From positions 62,001 to 126,000 of the forward strand of contig JAECUM010009453.1 of assembly GCA_016617855.1 (NCBI GenBank): 64,000 bases of DNA, in the 5' to 3' direction. The notes beneath the pieces are model-generated. The model saw only the letters and a list, made by a program, of their open reading frames with translations. It was not told the DNA's origin and ran no database searches. The stretch comes from Megalonaias nervosa (lineage: Eukaryota > Mollusca > Bivalvia > Unionida > Unionidae). This document shows positions 1 to 10,795 of this stretch, in pieces (position 1 is the stretch's first letter; each line of letters opens with the position of its first letter). Position numbers and translations under genes: made by a program.

Positions 1-1080
1 TGTGATTTTCAAAATAGCCACAATGTCCATGAAATTTGATGTCTGATTCACACGATTTTCATTTAGGACCAACTAGACATCATAAAAAGTATTTTAGCGT
101 CAATATGATAATCCATTCTGGAGGAGTAGCAATGACAAAATTTTCACTGAATTTCAGATCAGCGTCATTTTGATATAGGACCAACTAGACATCAGTATTG
201 TCATGAAAATGCCTTGTAAAGATGACCATAAGTTCAGAAGAAATAGTGAAAAGATTGTTAAAATTGCTGCCATGATGGCATGTTGGATATTAGATCAACA
301 CCATTTTCATTTAGGGCCAACCAGACAATATAGTAAGCAATTTTTTGAAAACATCATGTCACTATGACAATCTACTAAAGAAGAGAAATAAAAATGAGAC
401 TTCCAAGATGGCCACCATGCTAGAAATACTGGAAGTCAGATTGACACCATTTTCATATAGGACCATCTAGACATATAAAATAGTTATTTAAGCAAAAACC
501 CCATGTAAATGCAACCATCTGTTCAAAATAAGTAGTGATAATGAAAGTTTCAAGAGTCCTAGGGGGGCACCATTTTAAGTTAGGACCAACTAGATGTGGT
601 AAGAAGTCTCTTAGTAAAACACGCCATGTCAATAGAAGCACACATTCTAGATGAGGAGATTTTCAAACTGGCTGATGTGATGGCCATAACTGATTTCAGA
701 TTGGCACTATTAACATTTAGGGTCAACTTGACTTCATAAAAAAAGTCTTTCAGTGAAAACAGTATGTCAAAACAACCATCCAATTATTTGAAATAGTGAT
801 TAGAAGACTATCGATACAGCCAACATAGCTAAAATACTGGATGTCAGATCAGCACAGTTTTCACTCAGAACCAACAAGACATCATTTACAGTAAGCCTGT
901 CACTGATATGACCATTCATTGAGAAGGAGAAGCAATAAGATGTCCAAGGGTCTCCAGTTTCATTTAAGACAACTAGAACTTAAGTTGAATGTGTGTGTAA
1001 AGTTTCATGGCAATCTTCTCTAAAGCTTAGGAGTGGTGATTAAAAAATTTGTGCTACTTGATGGACAGCAGATGGACAAA
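1..1080. repeat. Diverged tandem repeat block, family 'ACCAACTAGACATCA'
   Basis: The block consists of about seven to eight strongly diverged copies of a unit of roughly 140-180 bp. Each contains variants of 'ccattttcatttaggaccaa', 'ctagacatca', 'ccccatgtcaatatgacc' and 'aagatggctgccatg'. The last part carries 'ggacagcagatggacaaagg'. Related copies occur near 30.42-31.03 kb, 33.19-33.30 kb and 45.76-46.01 kb, so this is a dispersed family. No long open frame runs through it. It looks like an old satellite-like or non-coding interspersed repeat. Confidence 0.7.
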
Positions 1081-2882
1081 GGACAATGGACAAAAGACCA
1101 CAACACATCAGCTATTCAGTGTATGGCCAATACAGAGAAAAATAGTTTAAAATATGTCAGTATGAATCGAACAGACATAGATTTATGCAAATTATAATGC
1201 TAATGAGTATGTAATGATACAAAGTGATGATATTAATTTGAAATCCTCAGTGGCTGTGTAAATATACCTATCTTCATTAAAAAACTAAAACAACTATATC
1301 CCCTGAACATGTTGTCATTAAGATAGTTTGTCATGAACAAATGCATCTTCAGAATTGGGAACTTGTGGAGGGGTGAGCAATATGCTCACATAAATGTACC
1401 TTCACCAGAGTCTCCTGAATCCCAATCCTAGCCCAAATTGCAACAGGAGATACATTCAAAACATTTTGTCATACACTGCCATTAAGCTGCAAGTCATAAA
1501 GGGCAATAACTTGTACAAAATCCAAAGGTGCACAAAGACTTGTCAATACTGTACATCTTTACATGCAGCCCATAATTTGTACATAGTTTCACAGCAATCT
1601 ATAAAAGAATGTAAGGCAAGTTCTGTTCAGCTGCAAGCACAACAACGCTTAACATTAACTGCAAAAGCAATATGAGTTGTCAGTATGCACATTGTCATAA
1701 TAGTTAATATTTAACAAGTTTCATGGCAATTCATCAAAAACTAGGGGACTTGCTCACATAGAAGGTGTATATAAACAGCATCACTACCCTTAGGTAAATT
1801 CAAATGACTTCCAGCATCCTAAACTGAAGCAAATTTGAAATCATGGATAAGAAAACAGCCATTGCCTGGTGATGGATATTACAAAAGACATCTTCCAGTA
1901 AGCTAGCACATATTAAAAGTTCCCTGAATAAGGGTACAAATTTCCATGTTTTCCCTAACATGGAACTAAAATTACAATTTTCTCTGACTTTTCAAAAAAT
2001 TTCCAGGCTTATAATTTTCCTGACCCATGTTATAGATAAACCAATAGAAATACTGAAGTTGAATAGCCTGATACAATCAGAGAGATGAAGGCCTCCGGCA
2101 CATTAGCAAGCCTGCCATAATGTATCATGCTAAAAACTTTTTTATTCCCAAACTCAACATGGCTGTGTATCGAAAAACACTTTTCCCAGTAAACTTCAAG
2201 GAAAAGAAATAAGAACGACAATCTAAATGTATGTTCATAACATATATGCAGCAGCATGTATAAATGGCAAAAAGTCCTGCATAAAGCTCTTGTCAAACTA
2301 TTCTTCAGGTAGTTTTATACAGCTAACTGTCATACAGACAATTAAATAGTGAGGTGGTCAGGTAAAAACAACCACCCTGTCACATATTACCTAAATGGCT
2401 GAAAATAGCTTGGGTGATGTGTTAAGTCCTTCAAAGACTGCTGTGGCGAAGTCCATTAGGCTAATTTGCTTAGGTCAAGTACACAATGTGGAACAATCCA
2501 ATTCATTTTAAGCTATAGGTAAATCAAAGAGATGCATGTTCAAGAACAAAAGTTAGTACACATCATTGCCTAGAATGAGAATGTTTAAGCCATCTGTATT
2601 AAAGATTATTAGCAAGTTTATGAACAGCAGATAAATTCCTTTGGAGTTTACTCCTTATATAAAACACACAATATCATTATTTCAGTAATCAGGATAGTGT
2701 TCAGGTCTGCTTCATTTTGTAAGACAAAATGTGAAAATGTAGCTGTGATTCTGGAAACAATAAGCCATCAGCAAAGCAATCAGTGCAAATAAAAGTAAAT
2801 TTCAGAACTCCTGGTCAGTGGAGATTGCCTTTGTGAAGCACATCAGCAAGGGGGAGCATTTCATTCTTTGCACATGCTTCAG
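1081..2882. other. No recognisable gene
   Basis: AT-rich sequence with only short chance frames. It leads into the acceptor-like signal before the exon candidate at 2883. I see no conserved protein motif, RNA gene or clear repeat. Confidence 0.5.
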
Positions 2883-3000
2883 ACACTATATTGACACTGG
2901 TCATTCTGGGTTGTACAACATCCATTAACATTGCAGCACCACTTGCATGTAACAGTGGGACAAACCAGAGTATATCTGACACAATGAAATGCACATTCAG
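2883..3000 (+). CDS. Candidate internal exon, unknown protein
   Basis: The stretch is preceded by 'tttgcacatgcttcag' and followed by the donor 'CAG|gttagt'. In the only frame open to the donor it reads TILTLVILGCTTSINIAAP then LACNSGTNQSISDTMKCTF. It starts with two bases completing a codon and ends in phase 2 (AG|). That phase joins in frame to the candidate exon at 3300 (AG|A = Arg). I do not recognise the family. The hydrophobic beginning and the cysteines could fit a secreted or lumenal domain, but this is inference. A chance pairing of splice-like signals is a real alternative. Confidence 0.3.
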
Positions 3001-3299
3001 GTTAGTTCTCTTTATTATTATTATTTGTTATCTTAATCTTGTTACAATCCCAACAATTAATCGACCCATGCTTTTTAGGATGATTTTTACCATTTAGCTG
3101 ACTGACTGAGAGGCAATAATAAGCATAAAGTCATATTTGCACAGCTTATTTGTGTTGATAAAGAGATTGTGTTGAAACCTGAACTGGATGGAGGTATTTA
3201 TTACTACTGTATTACCTGTATGGCCCTCATAAAGCTTGAAAAAACTGTCCCTATGAAATGGTCAGTCCTTAATGTGATGTATATTTTCTTTTTTTTCAG

Positions 3300-3444
3300 A
3301 AACAAGCTTATCTTGTGGTCAAACTGCATCAGAAACAGTTCTGATGAAGCTCATGTTATGGTATGCAAGAACACCTTTGTTCTGATCAGGATTCACCCTA
3401 AGACTCCAACAGAAGTTCGAATAACAGTACCATCCAGACCTTAA
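3300..3444 (+). CDS. Candidate 3'-terminal exon, unknown protein
   Basis: A strong polypyrimidine tract and acceptor ('ttttcttttttttcag') precede the exon. The frame set by the exon ending at 3000 continues R-NKLILWSNCIRNSSDEAH, then VMVCKNTFVLIRIHPKTPTE, VRITVPSRP and a TAA stop at 3442-3444. Together the two exons would give about 87 C-terminal residues. No domain is recognised and no close AATAAA is seen after the stop. Upstream exons were not found. Confidence 0.3.
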
Positions 3445-3492
3445 TGAGTACAAAGCCGAGTACAAATGTCACTTGTATTACTTTAATCACCC

Positions 3493-3658
3493 CCAGTTTC
3501 CAAGGTCCAGTTTCAGATCAATTTAAAGAAAAATAACCACAACCACTGTACATATATTCTTTGTTAACAGTCCTTTCTAAAATAGTGTACGTATTCATCT
3601 AAAAAAAAATTATGTAGCAATAAGAATATACTTCAATCATTAAACATGAAATCACATT
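3493..3658. repeat. 166-bp direct repeat, copy 1
   Basis: This segment is repeated almost exactly at 6233-6398. By eye there are two differences (aaccactg/aatcactg and tatgtag/tatatag). It begins 'ccagtttccaaggtccag' and ends 'catgaaatcacatt'. The ends are not TG...CA and I see no target-site duplication, so it does not look like a standard LTR. Confidence 0.85.
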
Positions 3659-4770
3659 GAAAGCAACAAAGACTGAATTGAATTAAGTCTATATTATGCC
3701 ATCCAATGAATTTTAACATGGTTCTCACACTTTTCTAAATATAAATTTCCAGGTCTTTTCCAGGTTTTCTCCAGGATGAAATTAATTTTTCAAGGTTCAC
3801 ATATGACCATTACTGAACGGAATTAAAGAACATTTTGGATTATAAAACATGCATTTTCCAGATCTAAAGACATTTCTCTTTCAAGACTCTCCAAAATATA
3901 TGTCAGAAAAAGATGATCATGTACAAAACCACAAACAGAATCACACGAAACAAGTCTGACTATATTCCTATAAATTAGCATTTAAAGCCATTTCAATGAA
4001 CAGAATCAAAATTCTAACTTTACTTTGCTGACCTGCATTATGTTGCTACGTCGAAACAACATAATGAGCATAAATTAGTTCTGTTTCCTTTCAGACTTCT
4101 AATTCTAAAGAATTCTATAGCAATATATGTGCATGTTATACAAAGTAAACATCTCCTATCACAGTATGAAAAAAACAAAACAATAAAAGCAAAGTATTAG
4201 AATCTTATCTTGTAACGAGAAAAGTTTAACCGTGAATTTATGTGCCAATAAAATCTCAAACAAGATTTTTCAACCAACCTAAACTCCTTAAGACGGTTTG
4301 GTTAATAATTCCATCATTTAAAAACATTTGCAAAAGGGTTAATTTAAATTTTGACAAAAGACCTTCAAAATTATATACTGTTGTATAAACAAAAACTAAA
4401 TTTTCTCTAAAATCAACCTGTCTTCTTGTAGTTTGATAAACTAGTCCCCAAACCTGTATTGAGACAGGGGCTCTTATCGTTTCTTAATATATAATAAAAG
4501 GAATGACAATTTCCCATTTCTCCTGCATTTTATTTTAGATCTGAAACCAATGCTTCAAGCTACATGTCACTGTGTAATAGTTTTGTACCAAAATTCAACT
4601 CAATGATTCGAAATTTTTCTAATCCGGGTTTCCTGCAAATATTCCAACCCCATTTCTCACATTTGGACATTTAGGTTGGAGTGTGGGGTCAGAGCAATTA
4701 CATATCCAAAATTTGGAATTTGCCACCACTGTAAGATAGCTTACCAGTGGGCCTAGCAAATTTAAACTAT
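3659..4770. other. No recognisable gene
   Basis: AT-rich non-coding sequence between the first 166-bp repeat and the large inverted repeat. Only short chance frames are present and I see no conserved motif. Confidence 0.45.
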
Positions 4771-4778
4771 GTTATAAC

Positions 4779-5530
4779 GACTTATACCTTCATGAAATCA
4801 ATAGGAAAATTATTTATTTTCTCAAAAAATGGAAAGTATTATAATCGTTATGTCTTTAATCTTATGACAGACTAGACAAAACTACAGCAGAGATGAAACC
4901 TGACCCAGTACTCGCCATTTATGTTACCAGTTACATGACTTTACAAATCTCAAACGATGACATCGAAGTCCAATAGTCACGTGATATCAACAACAAACTC
5001 CTTTTCAATGTTGTTGTACAAAATTCAATTATATTAAATGAAAGTCTGATACCATTTGTAGAAACAAGAAAGAACATATAATTCTCAACATATTTATTTC
5101 GAGAAAAACAACAAGAAACTTGGCCAGTCTGAGTCATCAAGCAGAGTAGTCTGGTTCCCTGCTTCATATGCTCCCTGCATTAGAGGGCACATGTCAACTT
5201 GGTAGTCACGTGATACAACAAAACTCCGGAAGCTGATCTCAGAATAATTATAGAGAATTTTGTACTCTTTTTTTTATATTTTTATCACAACCAGTATACA
5301 ACTTTCATTTAATATTTTTTATTTTTTCTACAACATTTGAAAATGTTAGTTGTGAGATTCTGTGTGCTTGTGCCACTAGCAATCGAAATTGCTAGTACCA
5401 GCTCAAATTTCATCAATGCCCTAGTTTTATTGTCTTTCAGCAGATTAAAGACATAATGATTTGAATATTTGCAATTTCTGAGAAAATAAATAATTTTCAT
5501 ATCGATTTCATGCAGGTACAACTCGATTTA
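4779..5530. repeat. Large imperfect inverted repeat (fold-back element)
   Basis: The left arm (about 4779-5070) and the reverse complement of the right arm (about 5280-5530) share blocks such as 'gaaaattatttattttctca', 'ttatgtctttaatct' and 'attaaatgaaagt'. The arms are clearly diverged but run colinearly. Both arms can be read into related short peptides (right arm on the minus strand: IIYFLRNCKYSNHYVFNL; left arm on the plus strand: LFIFSKNGKYYNRYVFNL). The centre contains one arm of the 'tagtctggttccctgc' hairpin family. The element could be a fold-back transposon or two inverted copies of an unknown sequence. Confidence 0.6.
5146..5182. mobile_element. Single arm of 'TAGTCTGGTTCCCTGC' MITE family
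   Basis: The sequence 'tagtctggttccctgctt' followed by 'catatgctccctgcat' matches one arm of the complete hairpin element at 7336-7432. The opposite arm is not present here, so this is a truncated or decayed copy. Confidence 0.55.
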
Positions 5531-5539
5531 ACGTTTAAG

Positions 5540-6130
5540 TATGCTAGCCCATCCGTTAAGCGGCTATGCTTTGCCGAAACCATGTTGGCCTATTGTGATG
5601 CTAGACTGGTTTTCATACCTTCCATATGACAAAGATACGGATATCGAACTGTCTGTGAAAAAAAAGTCTACTAGGTGAATCTAATCCACTAAGCATTTGA
5701 ATTGTCTCAACAAATATATTTATGGCAAGCACCCAAATGATCCATACTGCAACATCCTAATATTGTGGTTAGAACTCGATAAATTTAACTCACGATCTGA
5801 TCAGTTACAACTCAATTACATAATTGTTTCAGGCGTCAAGTGGTGGTGGAAAATTCCCGGTTTTTCCAGACTTTCATCAATATTTGCAAATTTCAAGGAC
5901 TTTTCATGGTTGGGATAAAAATGATCATTTCTCCCGACTTTTTCCCATTTCCCGGTAGTGTGGGAACCCTGTTTTAAAGACCAAAACTTGCTGGCTTTTT
6001 TTAATTAAACTTAATGCCAGTGTTATTGTGATTATGCAAGTATCTGCACAAATGTGTATGTGTGTGGTGATTATATCTGACAATGCTAGAATACCAGCTA
6101 GTTCTTGTTTGTAATGATCACCTTCACATA
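5540..6130. other. No recognisable gene
   Basis: Contains short chance frames only. A GC-richer patch near 5560-5620 shows no recognised motif. Confidence 0.4.
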
Positions 6131-6139
6131 CAATTATAG

Positions 6140-6222
6140 TAGAGTAAAACCTGTTATGAGAGACCACCCCTTCTGCCAACAAAAAACAGTCTCTCAAGAC
6201 AGGTGGTCTCATAACAGGTTTG
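6140..6222. mobile_element. Short hairpin MITE remnant
   Basis: An inverted repeat pairs 'aaacctgttatgagagacca' on the left with 'tggtctcataacaggttt' on the right, around an AT-rich loop. It resembles the widespread invertebrate MITE ends of the 'gtaaaacctgt' type. Non-coding. Confidence 0.6.
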
Positions 6223-6232
6223 TACAAAAAGA

Positions 6233-6398
6233 CCAGTTTCCAAGGTCCAGTTTCAGATCAATTTAAAGAAAAATAACCACAATCACTGTACATATATTCT
6301 TTGTTAACAGTCCTTTCTAAAATAGTGTACGTATTCATCTAAAAAAAAATTATATAGCAATAAGAATATACTTCAATCATTAAACATGAAATCACATT
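6233..6398. repeat. 166-bp direct repeat, copy 2
   Basis: Second copy of the segment at 3493-3658, in the same orientation, beginning 11 bp after the hairpin MITE. High identity implies a recent duplication or gene conversion. Confidence 0.85.
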
Positions 6399-7335
6399 TA
6401 CATTTGAAGATAACATATATCAGCATATGAAATCGTTTCCAATTTAATCCTTTTCCTTATAACAACCTAAATTTGTTTTACCAACATTTAAACTGCTTTT
6501 TTGCGAGTGGTCTGCTCTTTTTCACTTCTTTCAGTTACAATAATTATTTTCTCCAGCCATAAAATTTGTGTCTTTTTAGCTGGAGGTTTGTCCATTGTTA
6601 TTAAGGTTCTAGGTGTTAACATTATTAGTGCTCAGTTGTAATACTGAACATAAAGACAGTTTTGACTGGGCTTTGGGAAAATATGAAAAATCTATACATC
6701 TATGCATATCTAACAATTAATGAAATAAAAAGAAACAATTATCTCATCCAGAAACAGAACCATTTACTCAGAGACAAAAGTGATCGGCTTCATTCAAAGA
6801 AGACAACAGGGATTTACTCTATAAACAAAGTGTGTAATCCGGTCAACCCTACGTGAATAGACCACAGCTTTGATTGGGATGTAATCACACAACATAGGGG
6901 AAAAAATAACAAACATCACAAGTCCTGAACACTATCAATCGAATCCGACAAACGATTCTCTCTTGCTGCTTTAATAGACAATGACCTTATTCACCCCCAG
7001 GCAATACGGATTAACTCTAAAGACAAACAATATACGCAACCGCTACACCAATTTCGGCACTACAATGGCAATTCATGCAATGAACATTAGCCTGGTTTAT
7101 GGAGTGTAGCATCTATCACTGGTAGCCACAATCATTTTTATATATTATTATTATTATTATGTTTGCTTTTGATGAGAACAATCGTTACTAATCAAGCGGT
7201 CACTGTAACAAATGAATACATATAGGTCAGTGGTGTCTATGTTCTTGCGATACGATCGTTCATAGGGATGCTGGGTCCTACTCATATTCATATGATATAC
7301 AATAAGGCCAGGAAGCAGGTATATGTGGGAATAAT
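6399..7335. other. No recognisable gene
   Basis: AT-rich sequence with a short (ATT)n run near 7143-7160. No coding or RNA motif recognised. Confidence 0.4.
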
Positions 7336-7432
7336 TAGTCTGGTTCCCTGTTTCGTATGCTCCTGTATTGCTCTCCCCAATATGAATAGCGAAGAACAAT
7401 GCAGGGAGCATACGAAGCAGGGAACCAGACTA
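7336..7432. mobile_element. Near-palindromic hairpin MITE
   Basis: The left arm (7336-7370, starting 'tagtctggttccctgttt') and the reverse complement of the right arm (to 7432, starting 'tagtctggttccctgctt') match over about 35 bp with three differences, around a loop of about 25 bp. Related copies lie at 5146-5182 and 11955-12040. No protein is encoded, so mobilisation would depend on a transposase elsewhere. Confidence 0.75.
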
Positions 7433-7589
7433 GGGAATAATCTACATGTACATGTACTTTAGTCTCGTCTACAACAGAAACTATAAACACTATAAGCATA
7501 CTAAAAAATTTCCGATATCAGTAGCCAGCCTATTGTTGGGGGGGAGGTTTAGAATGGTATCAGCGGTTGTTGTTATAGGGATTAAATAA

Positions 7590-7890
7590 AGGTTGGTGGA
7601 TTAAAAACTTGTTTTTGCGATGTGGTCATTCACAGCAGTGTCGAAATGCATATTCTGCCAAGCCATTGCGGTCACTGGTCGCGTTCAGCAGGCAGTTGCT
7701 CACAACAGAGCATTTATATCATAAAATCGATCCATGCATTACGATTGTGGTCGGAAATGACAGGTGGTTGCTCATAGCAGAGGTCGCTCATAACAGTTTT
7801 TACTGTACAGTCATACCTGTCCTAATGGAAACCTTTACATACAAATATAGTACGGTCACACCAGCTCTAATTGTCACCTTTACATACATA
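7590..7890. repeat. Degenerate 'gtcactgtcg/ctcataacag' repeat
   Basis: Repeated short phrases such as 'gttgctcacaacagag', 'gttgctcatagcagag' and 'gtcgctcataacag', followed by two phrases of the type 'cctttacatacaaatatag', mark a decayed repeat of MITE or satellite type. The open frame across it is only a by-product. Confidence 0.45.
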
Positions 7891-7892
7891 AT

Positions 7893-8216
7893 AGACCGCT
7901 CTGGTGGCTTAGTGGTAGAGCGTCCGCCTCGGATGCAGGAGGTCATGGGTTTGAATCCTGGCTGAGTCATACCAAAGACTTTTAAAAATGGTACTAACAG
8001 CTGCCTTGCTTGGTGCTCAGCATTAAGAGGTTAGTGTTAGGACTGGTCCGCCTGGTGTCAGGATAATGTGACTGGGTGGAACATTATGCTACATGTCTGC
8101 GGCATGATGCACTAGTGCTAAACATCACTATAAACTTTCACACTGCAGACATTGTAGCGATATGACTGAAAAATTGTTAAAGCTACGTTAAAAATCTAAA
8201 TCACACACACACACAT
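7893..8216 (+). mobile_element. tRNA-derived SINE, family B
   Basis: The head is tRNA-like: an A-box region 'tggcttagtggtagagc' and a B-box 'gggtttgaatcctgg' lie about 35 bp apart, as in an RNA polymerase III promoter. A central body follows ('taggactggtccgcctggtg'...'cactgcagacattgtagc'). The end is 'ttaaagctacgttaaaaatc' and a (CA)n tail. A second copy in reverse orientation is at 27411-27701. SINEs of this kind are non-autonomous and rely on a LINE reverse transcriptase. Confidence 0.85.
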
Positions 8217-8479
8217 AGTACAGTCACAACTGCCCAAATGGTCACCTTTACATACAGATATAGTATGGTCATAACTCTCCTAATGGACACCTTTAAACAG
8301 AGATACAGTGGTCACTGGGATGCAATAGCCTTTTCTTTTTCCTTTCCCTCTGTGAAATTTATTCCAAGAAAGTAATTTATTAAACAGTCGCCTGCTTTTG
8401 GCATTCAGTATTTCCAAACCAAATTGTACTTTCTTACTGCTTAACATGGCCCCTCAAACACAATGACCATCCAGAAAAG

Positions 8480-9040
8480 CCATTTCTGTCTATCTAAGCA
8501 ATATCTTTCACCAAAGAGATGCTGATGGTACTCCAAATTTAAGGTCCATAAAAAGCAAAAATTACATTATACCAAGGCCAAAGAAGGAATTGTTTAAAAA
8601 AAGTTTTCAGTATACTGGTCCACTGGTATTGAACAACAGTTGCAGTGACATAAGGCAGGCTCCCTGCATGTCTTCTTTTCATAATCAGTGTCTCAAATGC
8701 ATGAAATCTTTAGAAAATTGAACAGTTCTACTACAATAAATACCGCCTGCTATTCTATAATTTAGCATCATTTTCACAGTTGAATTTTTCAATGCAGGAT
8801 GATATTTTATATTTTATATCTGTTTATGTTATGTATTCACAGATGCCTGTGCATGTGTTCCAAGCTTGATACTTTGACTTTTAAAATCACTTAATTATTT
8901 AGTGTCAAGCCAGATTCTTCACATCATGTTGTATATACTGTATATATTGTACATAACAGATAGAAGCCTCAAGGTAGATTAGTTCTGTAACTAACTGAGT
9001 TGCCTTGAAGTCTTTATTATTATTATTATTATTATTATGC
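8480..9040 (+). mobile_element. 3' end of a CR1/Jockey-like non-LTR retrotransposon
   Basis: A broken frame reads DGTPNLRSIKSKN, then KKELFKKSFQYTGPLVLNN and a stop near 8720. This is the C-terminal tail downstream of the reverse transcriptase in CR1/Jockey-type elements. It is followed by a 3' UTR with 'cctcaaggtagattagtt' and 'gaagtctttatt', and a (TTA)n tail ending about 9038. The same tail occurs near 10540-10660, near 22770-22880 (reverse) and at 60980-61065, so these are 5'-truncated copies of one family. Confidence 0.75.
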
Positions 9041-9090
9041 AAATGAAGTCTTTGTTTCATCAAAAAACGTATTCTTTTGATTTTTGTTCT

Positions 9091-9280
9091 TTTTTTTTTT
9101 TTGTTGTTATTTTGGGCTTAATGCAATTTATTAGCACATGATAGGCTCTACATGGCAGCAAGTATAACTGCAGGAGGAAGAACGCTGGAAAACCGAAAGA
9201 ACCACCAAACCATGGGAAGCTACTAGCAAACTTTCTCAAATACCCACATTGGCTGAGCCTGAGACTCGACTTGATTTGTA
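9091..9280 (-). mobile_element. SINE, family A (reverse, partial)
   Basis: The reverse complement matches the body and tail of the SINE at 27885-28139: 'aacgccattt' type start, 'taggctctacatggcagc' and 'gaagaacgctggaaaacc'. The poly-T and 'ttgttgttat' at the left edge correspond to its A-rich tail. The element sits directly after the (TTA)n tail of the preceding LINE. Confidence 0.65.
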
Positions 9281-9430
9281 AACATGCCTTGCTTTGTTTA
9301 TATTCACTGTACTCCAATCAATCTGTCTGCATAAGTTTAAGATTGGTAATCTCTCCATCATTTGAAGAACTTGAGTAAAGCTACAATATTACTTAGAAGT
9401 TCATTGTTGAGATAAATACCCTAGGAAAAT

Positions 9431-9491
9431 CATCTTATTTATAGACCCACCCACCCACCTTCAGTAGGTGGGTTGGTCTATAAATAAGATG
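9431..9491. repeat. 61-nt near-perfect hairpin
   Basis: The arms 'catcttatttatagacc' (9431-9447) and 'ggtctataaataagatg' (9475-9491) are perfectly complementary. Pairing continues inward through 'acccacc'/'ggtgggt' with a mismatch, leaving a small loop. This could be a tiny MITE or a precursor-miRNA-like hairpin. The sequence alone cannot decide. Confidence 0.6.
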
Positions 9492-9628
9492 ACAAACTAA
9501 ATATTCATCAGAAAGATTAATAGAGATCAAATTTTATCCCAAATTTACTTGAGTTTATCAGAGACGCTCCCAGGGTTTTATCATAAGGGGGAATTCCCCC
9601 CTTGTCACAAAAATGAGAGGGAGGAAGA

Positions 9629-10450
9629 ATGAACAAAAATGAGGGGGAGGAGGAAATGGCACAGTTCAATATTTACATAACACTTCAATATCCATCTCTC
9701 TTTCTTCCTGCTACACTCTATAAGACCCTTTCTGAAACAGAAATCTTTAAAATATTTGTAGATAATAATTTGCAACGGTCTCATGATATAAATTATATTT
9801 CAAAGAAAATAAACTCTTATCTTTGGCTCCTAAAGAAAATCAAGCCCTTTATTCCATTACATTACAGAGTTACATTTTACAAAAGTTACATTCAACCACA
9901 TCTTGACTACTGTAATATAATTTGTGGGAACACAAATGCTACAAATACAAGAAAAATTTCCAACACTCCAGGAAAGGGCATGTAAAATAATTCTTGACCA
10001 GCAAACAGAAAATGTTTATGTTTAAATTGCAATACTTACATTAAAAATATTGCCAATACATGAAAGAATATTTTTGAAAAGGCCAAAATAATGTACAAGG
10101 TGTTTAAAAAGTCTGCCCCCACTTACCTAAACACCATTTTCCAGGAAAGAGAATCTACTGGTACCCCAAATCTAAGATCATTAAATGGGGAAAATTTCAA
10201 GGTATCCAAGCTAAAAAAGAGCTATTCAAAAATAGCTTTTGATTTTCATGTGTGCTTATTTGGAATAACATTCCACATGTTATTAAATCAGCTCCAAGCA
10301 TCTCTTCCTTTCACAATAGATGTGTTAGATGGATAAAATCATAAAAAATTGTGTACTTATTAAAGTACATGTTACACCACCCTCCTGTGCTTCATTTTCA
10401 TGTCTGCAGCAATGTAGCATTTGTGTGAATAGTTGTTTATATACTGTATT

Positions 10451-10483
<33 letters not shown>

Positions 10484-10627
10484 ACACATGTATGAACATA
10501 CTATTATTAGCTAATATATCTTATATGTATATAACAGAGGGCCTCAGGGTAGATTACTTGCTCATTTGTAACTAAATGAGTCACCCTCTAAAAACAAAGT
10601 CTTTATTATTATTAATATTATTATTAC

Positions 10628-10660
<33 letters not shown>
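9629..10660 (+). mobile_element. 5'-truncated CR1/Jockey-like non-LTR retrotransposon
   Basis: Frame 1 (9629-9985) contains KIFVDNNLQRSHDINYISKK and WLLKKIKPFIPLHYRVTFYK, then SYIQPHLDYCNIICGNTNA. This is the region just downstream of the reverse transcriptase palm in CR1/Jockey elements. A frameshift separates it from frame 2 (10091-10336), with MYKVFKKSAPTYLNTIFQ and TGTPNLRSLNGENFK. The 3' UTR has a (TG)n run, 'ggcctcagggtagattact', 'acaaagtctttatt' and a long (ATT)n tail. The catalytic YADD part is missing, so the copy is dead. Confidence 0.85.
10452..10482. repeat. (TG)n microsatellite
   Basis: About fifteen uninterrupted TG dinucleotides inside the 3' UTR of the LINE copy. Confidence 0.9.
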
Positions 10661-10795
10661 AAGATGTTGCCCATAGTTGTATAAGCATTGATCTGTTGAT
10701 TTTTTACAAAGCTTAATCTGTTCCTCATCTGTGTATGAATATTGTTCTGCCCTGAACCCGCCTTCATAGATTGCTATCTGAAAGGGCATATACAT

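Noticed and set aside
453..783. Minus-strand open frames of 62 and 67 codons
   Set aside because: They lie inside the diverged tandem repeat block and are not conserved between repeat units.
3493..6398. LTR retrotransposon with 166-bp LTRs
   Set aside because: No TG...CA ends, primer-binding site, polypurine tract, target duplication or gag/pol sequence between the repeats.
7609..7965. 118-codon plus-strand frame
   Set aside because: It crosses a MITE-like repeat and the tRNA-like head of a SINE, so it is a chance frame.
7893..7970. Genuine tRNA gene
   Set aside because: A-box and B-box are present, but the acceptor stem does not close and a SINE body with a (CA)n tail follows. Better explained as a tRNA-derived SINE. 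The same applies at 27885 and 47862.
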